Assembly: GCA_949290865.1 (NCBI GenBank)
Contig: CASETM010000033.1
Coordinates: 1-46,387 of the forward strand
DNA: 46,387 bases
Reading direction: 5' to 3'
DNA from: an uncultured Bacillota bacterium
Lineage (GTDB): Bacteria > Bacillota_I > Bacilli_A > Erysipelotrichales > Coprobacillaceae
Of this stretch, positions 25,168 to 33,426 are shown piece by piece. The position numbers and the translations under genes are program-made. The notes beneath the pieces are model-generated. The model was not told where the DNA came from. It searched no databases and saw only the letters and a list, made by a program, of their open reading frames with translations. How positions within the stretch are numbered: the first letter of the stretch is position 1; the number at the start of each line of letters is the position of its first letter.

Positions 25168-27108
25168 ATGTTCGATAATTTTTTAATTCATACATTTCAC
25201 GATGGAAACTGTTTACAAGCTTATAAAATATTTGGCGCTCATCTTGTAACAGAAAACAGAAAAAAAGGAGTGCGTTTTACAACTTATGCACCTAATGCAA
25301 AAAGTGCGGAAGTTATCGGTGATTTTAATGACTGGGGTAAAAAACCTTGTCGTATGGAAAGATACTTTAATGGTGGCATCTGGACTGTCTTTGTTCCTGG
25401 GGTCAAAGAAAATGATCTGTATAAATTCAGATTTGAGACACAGTATGGTCAGATGGTTGATAGAGCCGATCCATATGCATACTATAGTGAATTAAGACCA
25501 GGAACAGCATCAAAAGTGTATAATATTGAAGGTTATAAATGGAATGATAAAGACTGGATCAAAAAAAGAACGAAAAACTTTGACCGTCCATTAAATATTT
25601 ACGAAGCCAATATCGGTTCATGGAAAATGAAACGTGAAAGTAAAGGTGCGGGAGATCCTGGAGAATACTATACGTATGAAGAACTCATCGATCTGATCAT
25701 TCCTTATGTAAAAAAAATGGGATATACACATCTGGAAGTTATGCCATTAACAGAATTTCCATTTGACGGATCATGGGGATACCAGGCAACAGGTTTCTAC
25801 AGTGCAACTTCCCGTTACGGTTATCCAAAACAGCTGATGAAATTTATTGATGCCTGTCATAATGAAGGCATTGGTGTGATTATGGATGTTGTCCCAGCAC
25901 ATTTTGTTAAGGATGCTCATGGTCTGCATATGTATGATGGTGGTTTCGTTTATGACTATAATGATATTAATCGTCGCTATAGTCCATGGGATAGTGTTTA
26001 CTTTGATTTGGGTAAAAATGAAGTACGCAGCTTTCTGTTGAGTTCAATAGACTTTTTTGCAACTTATTATCATATGGATGGATTCAGGTTTGATGCTGTC
26101 AGCAATCTGATCTTCCATGAAGGAAACAAGAATCTGGGAGAAAATCTGGGCGCAATTGAATGGATGAAACGATTAAATGGACATATGTCTGGATATCATC
26201 CTACAGTTATGATGATTGCCGAAGACTCGACCGACTATCCAGGTGTTACAAAACCAGTTGGTGAAAATGGTTTAGGATTTGACTATAAATGGGATCTGGG
26301 ATGGATGAATGATACTCTAAAATATTTCCAGGAAGATCCTGTATACCGTCAGTATGACAGTAAATATATTACATTCTCAATGGCTTATTTCTATTCTGAA
26401 AGATTTTTACTGGAATTTTCACATGATGAAGTTGTTCATGGTAAAGCAACGATTATCAATAAAATGTGGGGATTACATGGTGACAAACTGGCACAGGTGA
26501 AAGCATTATATGTATACATGTTCATGCATCCAGGTAAAAAACTGAATTTCATGGGCAATGAACTGGCAGAATATAAAGAATGGGATGAATCTAAATCAAT
26601 TGGCTGGGATATCTTATCATATCCAGATCATGATGCTTTCCATCATCTGATGCAGAAAATCAATCAGATTTATCTGCAGTATCCTGCTTTATATGAGTTA
26701 GACTATGATTATCATGGTTTTGAATGGCTGGTTGTCGATGATCATGATCAGTGTGTATTTGCGATTGAAAGAAAAGATAAAAAAGGTAATGCGATTATCG
26801 CGGTGATGAACTTCATTGGTAACAGACATGATAAATATCGTGTTCCTGTTAACATTGATGGAAGCTATAAAGAAATTCTGAATACTGATCAGGATATTTA
26901 TTCAGGAAGCAATTTTGTTAATCCACGTGCTATTCGAGCTAAGAAAACGAAAGATGAAGATAAAACATATCTGATCAATAAGGAGTACTATATCGATATC
27001 AATCTTGCGCCATTCAGTGCATGTATTTTTGAAGTTAAACCTAAACAGGTCAAAACAACAAAAAGCAAAACAAAAGAAACTGCAAAGAAAACAGTGAAGA
27101 AAAAATAA
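25168..27108 (+). CDS. glgB: 1,4-alpha-glucan branching enzyme
   Basis: Introduces alpha-1,6 branches into glycogen. The 646 residues carry an N-terminal CBM48 (RFTTYAPNAKSAEVIGDFNDW), then the GH13 barrel with region I DVVPAHF, region II DGFRFDAVSN (nucleophile Asp), region III MIAEDST (acid Glu) and region IV FSHDEVVHGK. The last 25 residues form a Lys/Thr-rich tail (KTTKSKTKETAKKTVKKK), unusual for this enzyme. The start at 25168 follows AAGGAGAG; an ATG at 25150 is upstream of that site. glgP follows after a terminator. Confidence 0.96.
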   Translation: MFDNFLIHTFHDGNCLQAYKIFGAHLVTENRKKGVRFTTYAPNAKSAEVIGDFNDWGKKPCRMERYFNGGIWTVFVPGVKENDLYKFRFETQYGQMVDRADPYAYYSELRPGTASKVYNIEGYKWNDKDWIKKRTKNFDRPLNIYEANIGSWKMKRESKGAGDPGEYYTYEELIDLIIPYVKKMGYTHLEVMPLTEFPFDGSWGYQATGFYSATSRYGYPKQLMKFIDACHNEGIGVIMDVVPAHFVKDAHGLHMYDGGFVYDYNDINRRYSPWDSVYFDLGKNEVRSFLLSSIDFFATYYHMDGFRFDAVSNLIFHEGNKNLGENLGAIEWMKRLNGHMSGYHPTVMMIAEDSTDYPGVTKPVGENGLGFDYKWDLGWMNDTLKYFQEDPVYRQYDSKYITFSMAYFYSERFLLEFSHDEVVHGKATIINKMWGLHGDKLAQVKALYVYMFMHPGKKLNFMGNELAEYKEWDESKSIGWDILSYPDHDAFHHLMQKINQIYLQYPALYELDYDYHGFEWLVVDDHDQCVFAIERKDKKGNAIIAVMNFIGNRHDKYRVPVNIDGSYKEILNTDQDIYSGSNFVNPRAIRAKKTKDEDKTYLINKEYYIDINLAPFSACIFEVKPKQVKTTKSKTKETAKKTVKKK

Positions 27109-27118
27109 ATGTTCAGAT

Positions 27119-27151
27119 AAAGCACTATGTTGAGAAAACCTAGTGCTTTTT
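27119..27151 (+). terminator. glgB terminator
   Basis: 9-bp stem AAAGCACTA/TAGTGCTTT, then T-run. Confidence 0.8.
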
Positions 27152-27191
27152 CATGAAATAGTTTGAAATTAAAACTTTTTGTGGAGAATTG

Positions 27192-27249
27192 CTTTGTCAC
27201 TGTATGCTTAATGAGAATATGGGGAATATTAAAAAAAGTCGTGACAAAG
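27192..27249. repeat. Perfect 9-bp inverted repeat in the glgP leader region
   Basis: CTTTGTCAC (27192-27200) and GTGACAAAG (27241-27249) are 40 bases apart, 56-113 bases before the glgP start. They could be paired operators or the base of an RNA stem. No consensus promoter could be placed confidently in this stretch. Confidence 0.5.
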
Positions 27250-27304
27250 AAGGAAAAATGAGCTATGATATGGGGCGTAAGATTTGAAAAATAGGAGAAA
27301 AGCT

Positions 27305-29701
27305 ATGTTTAAGAATAAGGAAGAGTTTAAATTTGAGTTCTCAAGAAGAATTATCGAGTCTTATGGACGTACTGTTGAAGAAGCACACATTACTGAAAAG
27401 TTTATGGTGTTAGAAACAATGGTAAGGGATTATGCATCTGTTAACTGGGCTGCCAGCAAAGCAGTTGTAGCAACAAGTAAACAAAAACAAATGCATTATT
27501 TCTCAATGGAATTCTTAATGGGACGTTTGTTGGTAAATAATATGATGAACCTTGGTATTTATGATATTGCCAGGGAAGGATTAGAAGATTATGGAATCAA
27601 TATTCATGATCTTGAAGAATTAGAAAGTGATGCTGGATTAGGAAATGGTGGATTAGGAAGACTAGCTGCCTGCTTTATGGATTCATTGGCATCTTTAGAT
27701 TATCCAGGACATGGAAATACAATTCGTTATGAATACGGTTTATTTAAACAAAAAATTGAAAATGGTTATCAGGTAGAATTACCAGACCAGTGGATGAAAA
27801 CGGGATTCATGTGGGAAGTCAGAAAACCAAAACACCGTGTACCAGTCAAATTCTTTGGTAGAGTTGTATGGAACGAAAGTACTGGAAAATGGGAGCATGT
27901 TGATGCTGAAACGATTTATGCAGTACCATATGATGTCCCAATTATTGGAAATGATACAATCAATACCAATACATTACGTTTATGGTCAGCTGAACCAAGT
28001 GAAGATTTCCCAAGTAATCAGGATTTCCAGAGATATATTCAGGATGTTAGAAATATCTGTCAGAACCTTTATCCTGATGATTCTACACCAGCAGGTAAGA
28101 TGCTGCGTTTAAAACAGGAATATTTCTTCTGTTCTGCAGGAATTCAGGCAATTATTAAAGCCCATTTAAGAAAATATCCAACATTGGATAATTTCCATGA
28201 AAAAAATGTTATTCAGTTAAATGATACACATCCAGTTTTATGTATTCCAGAATTTATGCGTATCATGATCGATGAATATAATTATCAGTGGGAAACAGCA
28301 TGGGATATCTGTACTCAGACATTTGCTTATACAAATCATACAATTTTAGCAGAAGCTTTGGAAACATGGCCAATTCAGACAATGCAGACATTATTGCCTC
28401 GTGTTTATCAGATTATTGAAGAAATTCATCGTCGTTTTATCGGTTATGCTAAAGTTGTCAGCAATCATGATCAGCAGCTGGTTGATCGTACAATGATTTT
28501 AAGAGATGGAACTGTTTATATGGCAAGACTGGCTATTGCTGGAAGTTTCTCAGTCAATGGTGTTGCCAGATTGCATACAGATATCTTAAAGGATAGAGAA
28601 TTAAAAGATTTTAATACTTTATATCCAAATAAATTTAACAATAAAACAAATGGAGTCACTCATCGTCGTTGGCTAGCATACTGTAATCCACAGTTGACAG
28701 CTATGATCAATGATACGATTGGTAATGGCTGGATCAAAGAACCATCACAGCTGGAAAAACTGATGGATCATGTTGATGACCCAATTTTACAGAATAGATT
28801 TTTAGCTGTGAAAACAGAAAGAAAACAGATTTTGGCTGATTATATCAAAGAACACAATGGTATCGAAGTTGATGTTAACAGTATCTTTGACGTTCAGGTA
28901 AAAAGACTTCATGCATATAAACGTCAATTATTAAATATTTTACATGTTATTACGCTGTATTTAGATATGAAGGCTGATCCAAATTACAGAATCTATCCTC
29001 ATACATTTATCTTTGGAGCAAAAGCAGCCAGCGCATATTATTTCGCCAAAAAAGTTATTAAATTAATTAACAGTGTTGCTGATGTTGTTAATAATGACCC
29101 TGAAACGAATAAATATTTAAAAGTTGTTTTCTTAGAAAACTATGGTGTCACTTTAGCTGAAAAGATCATGCCTGCAGCTGATATTTCTGAACAGATCTCA
29201 ACTGCTGGAAAAGAAGCATCTGGTACGGGTAATATGAAATTCATGATGAATGGAGCTATCACTTTAGGAACATTGGATGGTGCCAACGTTGAGATTTCTG
29301 AACTGGTAGGTCTGGATAACTGTGAAATCTTTGGTTTAAGAGACGAAGAAGTCAAGAACATGCAGATGAATCATTCATACAAGGCATGGGATTACTACAA
29401 TAATGATTTAAGAATCCGTCGTGCTGTTGACAGTCTGACAAATGGAACATTCTCATCAAACAGCAATGAATTTAAGATCATTCATGATGAACTGATGAAT
29501 AAAAATGATGAATACTTCTTACTGGCAGACTTTGATTCTTATGCAAATGCACAGAGACATGTTGTTGAACTGTATCAGGATCAGGCGCAATGGGCAAGAA
29601 CCTGTCTGGTTAATATTGCCAAAAGTGGATTCTTCTCTTCTGACAGAACAATTGAACAGTATGTACAGGATGTATGGCATCTGAAAAAGAACATTTTATA
29701 A
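27305..29701 (+). CDS. glgP: Glycogen/maltodextrin phosphorylase
   Basis: Releases glucose 1-phosphate from alpha-1,4 glucans. The 798 residues fit bacterial GlgP. HYFSMEFLMGR near the N-terminus, DAGLGNGGLGRLAACFMDS, and the pyridoxal phosphate site EASGTGNMKFMMNGA with the Schiff-base Lys are all present. The start is the ATG at 27305 with AGGAG before it; an upstream TTG (27284) lacks a ribosome site. Together with the branching and debranching enzymes it gives a full glycogen turnover path, except that the synthase genes are not in the window. Confidence 0.97.
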   Translation: MFKNKEEFKFEFSRRIIESYGRTVEEAHITEKFMVLETMVRDYASVNWAASKAVVATSKQKQMHYFSMEFLMGRLLVNNMMNLGIYDIAREGLEDYGINIHDLEELESDAGLGNGGLGRLAACFMDSLASLDYPGHGNTIRYEYGLFKQKIENGYQVELPDQWMKTGFMWEVRKPKHRVPVKFFGRVVWNESTGKWEHVDAETIYAVPYDVPIIGNDTINTNTLRLWSAEPSEDFPSNQDFQRYIQDVRNICQNLYPDDSTPAGKMLRLKQEYFFCSAGIQAIIKAHLRKYPTLDNFHEKNVIQLNDTHPVLCIPEFMRIMIDEYNYQWETAWDICTQTFAYTNHTILAEALETWPIQTMQTLLPRVYQIIEEIHRRFIGYAKVVSNHDQQLVDRTMILRDGTVYMARLAIAGSFSVNGVARLHTDILKDRELKDFNTLYPNKFNNKTNGVTHRRWLAYCNPQLTAMINDTIGNGWIKEPSQLEKLMDHVDDPILQNRFLAVKTERKQILADYIKEHNGIEVDVNSIFDVQVKRLHAYKRQLLNILHVITLYLDMKADPNYRIYPHTFIFGAKAASAYYFAKKVIKLINSVADVVNNDPETNKYLKVVFLENYGVTLAEKIMPAADISEQISTAGKEASGTGNMKFMMNGAITLGTLDGANVEISELVGLDNCEIFGLRDEEVKNMQMNHSYKAWDYYNNDLRIRRAVDSLTNGTFSSNSNEFKIIHDELMNKNDEYFLLADFDSYANAQRHVVELYQDQAQWARTCLVNIAKSGFFSSDRTIEQYVQDVWHLKKNIL

Positions 29702-29704
29702 AAT

Positions 29705-29733
29705 AAAATCCATCGCACTGGCGATGGATTTTT
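29705..29733. terminator. Terminator between glgP and the patatin gene
   Basis: 12-bp perfect stem AAAATCCATCGC/GCGATGGATTTT with loop ACTG, T-rich on both flanks; serves convergent genes. Confidence 0.85.
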
Positions 29734-29778
29734 AAGTTATCTGTCAGGATATTATAGATTTTGACGCATAATATATTA

Positions 29779-30633
29779 TTATGAATGATCTTGCAGATAT
29801 GTGTTTAGCGCTTCGAGCTGATTTTTAGCATCACAGCGACCAAGATCATACATGCTTTTGATGACATCTACATTTTTTTCCAGCCTTTTTATTGGAATAT
29901 AACGAGAAGGTCTGAAAACAAAAATCTGATGATCTTTCTCTAACTGTGAAATTTTATCGAGAGACTGGTTATAATGGGAATATCTGTGATTTAATGTTTT
30001 ACTGAAATAAGGATATTTACGATAAAACAAGCGCGTTGGCAAAGCTGGAGAAGGTTTTTTACGATAGTCAAGTGGTCGGGTTAAAATCACAATGATTTTA
30101 TCAACATCCATTTCCAGCATTTTATCGATGGGGATGCTGTCACTGCAGCCGCCATCAAGATATTTCTGGTTATTAATGATGACTGGACGGGATAGAAAAG
30201 GCATCGAGCTTGAAGCTCTTAAATATTCCATGTTGTCTGTTTTTTCCAGGTCGTCTAACAGATGGTATTCAGCCTGACCGGTATCAAGATTGGTGACAAC
30301 TGCATAAAACTGATCGGGAGTTTCACGATATGTTTGAAAATCAACAGGATCAAGATCATAGACGATCTGACGAAAACAAAAATCTTTATTAACGATATTA
30401 CCGGTTGTCAGCAAAGAATAAAGTCCCATATATTTTCTGTTTCCGGCGAATCTGGTATTATATCTTAAAACACGGCCATTCTGTCGGGATTTAAGGTTCA
30501 TGCCAAACAGTGCACCGGCTGATACACCAATAATTGTATCGATATGAATCTGATTGTCTAAAAAAGTATCAATAATGCCAGCACTGTATAGACCGCGCAT
30601 GGCTCCACCTTCCAATAATAAGCCAACTTTCAT
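29779..30633 (-). CDS. Patatin-like phospholipase
   Basis: 284-residue acyl hydrolase. The oxyanion segment GLLLEGGAMRGLYSAGII, the nucleophile Ser in IGVSAGALFG, and the catalytic Asp in YLDGGCSDSIP form the Ser-Asp dyad of the patatin fold, near the YjjU/RssA branch. It releases fatty acids from phospholipids or lysolipids. No signal peptide, so cytoplasmic. The start is the ATG at 30633 after GAGGTG. A FabT-type palindrome lies just upstream of its promoter (30689-30701). Confidence 0.9.
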   Translation of the reverse strand: MKVGLLLEGGAMRGLYSAGIIDTFLDNQIHIDTIIGVSAGALFGMNLKSRQNGRVLRYNTRFAGNRKYMGLYSLLTTGNIVNKDFCFRQIVYDLDPVDFQTYRETPDQFYAVVTNLDTGQAEYHLLDDLEKTDNMEYLRASSSMPFLSRPVIINNQKYLDGGCSDSIPIDKMLEMDVDKIIVILTRPLDYRKKPSPALPTRLFYRKYPYFSKTLNHRYSHYNQSLDKISQLEKDHQIFVFRPSRYIPIKRLEKNVDVIKSMYDLGRCDAKNQLEALNTYLQDHS

Positions 30634-30688
30634 GATAAACACCTCGAGAATCAGTATAGCATTTTTTGTGGATTTAATAAATATTTGG

Positions 30689-30701
30689 TTTGAATTTCAA
30701 A
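30689..30701. promoter_or_regulatory. Candidate FabT-type operator
   Basis: TTTGAATTTCAAA is a 13-base palindrome and fits the core TTTGA-N3-TCAAA of the streptococcal FabT site. It lies just upstream of a minus-strand -35 zone for the patatin gene (-10 TATACT at 30658-30653) and about 70 bases before the pulA transcript start. A FabT-like MarR protein is encoded at 38909-39364. Confidence 0.4.
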
Positions 30702-30730
30702 TAAAAAAAACATTTTTGTTGAAGATAGAT

Positions 30731-30759
30731 TTGAATAAGCGATATAGTTCAAGTATAAT
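30731..30759 (+). promoter_or_regulatory. pulA promoter
   Basis: TTGAAT (30731-30736), 17-base spacer, TATAAT (30754-30759), 18 bases before the start codon; GGGAG serves as ribosome site. Confidence 0.7.
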
Positions 30760-30777
30760 ACGACTGGGAGTGATTAT

Positions 30778-32859
30778 ATGGAAAATACCATGTTTAGGAT
30801 GATTGCACATCTGACGGATATTGATAAAATTGAAGTTTCTTTATCAAAAAACTATTATAATGGGATATCGCCAAAATTTTATTTACGAGATTTAACTGAA
30901 AATACGTTAAAACAGATTAGTGCGAAGAAGACAGCGGAATCGGAAAAACGTATTAAGTATTATTTTGAAAATATATATATTGATATCAACCATAGTTATC
31001 AGATTGTTGATAACTATGGATTAAATGAAGTCCTGCAGTATCATAAACTGGTTAAAATCGATAATTTTGATGAATTATTCAGTTATGATGGACCTTTAGG
31101 TACTGAGTATAAAAAAACCGGGACGACATTTCGTGTCTGGGCACCAACAGCACTAGATGTCATGGTAAAGATCAATGATGTATCATATAAAATGAAAAGA
31201 AAAGATCGTGGTGTCTATCAGATTGAAATACCTGGAGATCATGAAAATGATCGTTATACTTATCTGGTCAGGCATCATGATACTTATCTGGAAGCGCTGG
31301 ATCCTTATGCCTATACAGGGGGGCCTAACAGCAGATATAATATCATCATTGATGAAAAAAAGATCAATGAAGATCTTAACAGACAGTATCTGCCTAAAAT
31401 GGAAAGAAAGACAGACGCGATCATATATGAAATGTCAGTAAGAGATTTTACGATGTCATCAACGATCAAGGCAACATATCCAGGAAAATTTTTGTCAGTT
31501 GTTGAAAGTGGACTGAAAACCCCTCATGGCAACAAGGCTGGGCTGGATTATTTGATTGATCTGGGAATTACTCATGTTCAACTGATGCCTATTTATGATT
31601 TTGCGACAGTTGATGAACTGTATCCAAAAGTATTGTACAACTGGGGGTATGATCCTATTCAGCACAGTTTGCCTGAAGGAAGCTATGCGACTAACCCCAA
31701 AGATGGCTATAGTCGCGTAAAAGAATGTCGTCATATGATCAGTCAGCTGCATAAAAACGGTATAAGAGTCGTTATGGATGTTGTCTATAATCATATGTAT
31801 GATATTAATGCTAGTGGTTTTGAACGAATTGTTCCAGGATATTATTTTAGAAAAGATGAATATGGCAATCTGTCAAATGGATCGTGGTGTGGTAATGATC
31901 TGGAAAGCCGTCATCATATGGTGAGAAAATATATCATAGATATGTGTCTGCGCTGGCAGAAAATGTATGGTGTTGATGGTTACAGATTTGATTTGATGGG
32001 AATCATTGATATTGATACATTGAATCAGGTTTATGATCAGCTTAGTGATATTGATCCTAATTTTATCATGTATGGTGAAGGATGGAATATGGCAACAGCT
32101 TTGCATAACAATGAAAAAGGAATGCAGGATAATCATGACCGCATGCTGAATATTGGCTTCTTTAATGACCGTTTCCGCGAAACGCTTAAAGGTGGCAGCG
32201 GTGATGGAGCGTTAAAAGATAAGGGGTATTTTTCAGGAAACATGTATAACTGTGAAATCAGTGCTGAATGCATGAAAAATACCAATCGTTATTCATACGT
32301 TGATCAAAGCATAAACTATGTTGAATGTCATGATAATGCGACGACCTTTGATAAATTTGCAATCAGTAATGTCGAAGAACAGGTTGAAACCCGTAAAAAA
32401 AGACAGCTTATGCTGACGATTGCACTGTTGCTGTCACAGGGAATTCCATTTATCCACTGTGGACAAGAATTTTATCGAACTAAATGTGGTTTAAGCAATA
32501 CCTATAATACATTAGATAATATCAATGCAATCAACTGGTCGCTTGTTGATGAGAATATGGATGATATTGAAGTCATCAAAAAGATCATCAGATTAAGAAA
32601 AAATAATGTTGGTTTTAAATATGAGTCGATCGAAGAAGTTAATCGTTATGTTTCATCTGTTCATTTTAATTATCAGGTTATCAGATACAGTGTCAGACAG
32701 GATGAAGGAGAATATAAAGAAATTGTTGCATATATCAATCCTTCATATGACTGTTTAGATATTTATGATATGGATGGTTATGAAGTAATTTATAATGATA
32801 ATGATTCTTTGACGCATTTGTCACCAATATCAATGAAAATATTTGGATTAAAGAGGTAA
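30778..32859 (+). CDS. pulA: Type I pullulanase (glycogen debranching)
   Basis: Cleaves alpha-1,6 bonds in pullulan, limit dextrins and glycogen. The 693 residues have an N-terminal region (1-105), a CBM48-like domain (YKKTGTTFRVWAPTALDVMV) and the GH13_14 barrel. YNWGYDP is the type I pullulanase signature; region I is DVVYNHMY, II DGYRFDLMG, III YGEGWNM, IV ECHDNAT. No signal peptide, so it acts on internal glycogen. pth starts 3 bases after its stop, implying cotranscription. Confidence 0.95.
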   Translation: MENTMFRMIAHLTDIDKIEVSLSKNYYNGISPKFYLRDLTENTLKQISAKKTAESEKRIKYYFENIYIDINHSYQIVDNYGLNEVLQYHKLVKIDNFDELFSYDGPLGTEYKKTGTTFRVWAPTALDVMVKINDVSYKMKRKDRGVYQIEIPGDHENDRYTYLVRHHDTYLEALDPYAYTGGPNSRYNIIIDEKKINEDLNRQYLPKMERKTDAIIYEMSVRDFTMSSTIKATYPGKFLSVVESGLKTPHGNKAGLDYLIDLGITHVQLMPIYDFATVDELYPKVLYNWGYDPIQHSLPEGSYATNPKDGYSRVKECRHMISQLHKNGIRVVMDVVYNHMYDINASGFERIVPGYYFRKDEYGNLSNGSWCGNDLESRHHMVRKYIIDMCLRWQKMYGVDGYRFDLMGIIDIDTLNQVYDQLSDIDPNFIMYGEGWNMATALHNNEKGMQDNHDRMLNIGFFNDRFRETLKGGSGDGALKDKGYFSGNMYNCEISAECMKNTNRYSYVDQSINYVECHDNATTFDKFAISNVEEQVETRKKRQLMLTIALLLSQGIPFIHCGQEFYRTKCGLSNTYNTLDNINAINWSLVDENMDDIEVIKKIIRLRKNNVGFKYESIEEVNRYVSSVHFNYQVIRYSVRQDEGEYKEIVAYINPSYDCLDIYDMDGYEVIYNDNDSLTHLSPISMKIFGLKR

Positions 32860-32862
32860 TAT

Positions 32863-33417
32863 ATGAAATTAATTGTTGGTTTGGGAAATCCAGGAAAAGA
32901 ATATGAAAAAACGAGACATAATACTGGATTTATGGTATTAGACAGACTGGCAGATAAACTGGGTGTAACTATTGAACAGAATAAGTTCAAGGGATTATAT
33001 GCGAAACTGAAGTATCATGGAGAAGATATCATTTTGTTAAAACCGCAGACCTTTATGAATCTTTCTGGAGAATCAGTGCGAGCAGCGATGGATTTCTTTA
33101 AGATCGATCAGCAGGATCTGCTGGTAATCTATGATGATATGGATATGCCGACAGGGAAACTGCGCTTACGTCAAAACGGCAGTGCAGGAGGTCATAATGG
33201 AATGAAAAATATTATTTTGCATCTTGGTAATCAGAATTTTGAACGTATTCGTGTTGGTATTGGCAGGCATCCTTATATGAAGGTCGTTGATTATGTTCTG
33301 TCACGTTTTACAAATGAAGAATCTGTAGATATTGAAAAAGGAATCGAAGATGCCAGTGAAGCAGTAATTGATATTTTAAATAATGGTTTTTCTCATGCAA
33401 TGAATAAATATAATTAG
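32863..33417 (+). CDS. pth: Peptidyl-tRNA hydrolase
   Basis: Recycles peptidyl-tRNA released by stalled ribosomes. The 184 residues show VGLGNPGKEYEKTRHNTGF with the catalytic His20 and Asn10, KPQTFMNLSG, DDMDMPTGKLRLR and GGHNGMKNI. It lies 3 bases after pulA and is followed by mfd 9 bases on; pth-mfd is a common Firmicute pair, whereas pulA in front is not. Confidence 0.97.
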   Translation: MKLIVGLGNPGKEYEKTRHNTGFMVLDRLADKLGVTIEQNKFKGLYAKLKYHGEDIILLKPQTFMNLSGESVRAAMDFFKIDQQDLLVIYDDMDMPTGKLRLRQNGSAGGHNGMKNIILHLGNQNFERIRVGIGRHPYMKVVDYVLSRFTNEESVDIEKGIEDASEAVIDILNNGFSHAMNKYN

Positions 33418-33426
33418 AGGTTGAAT

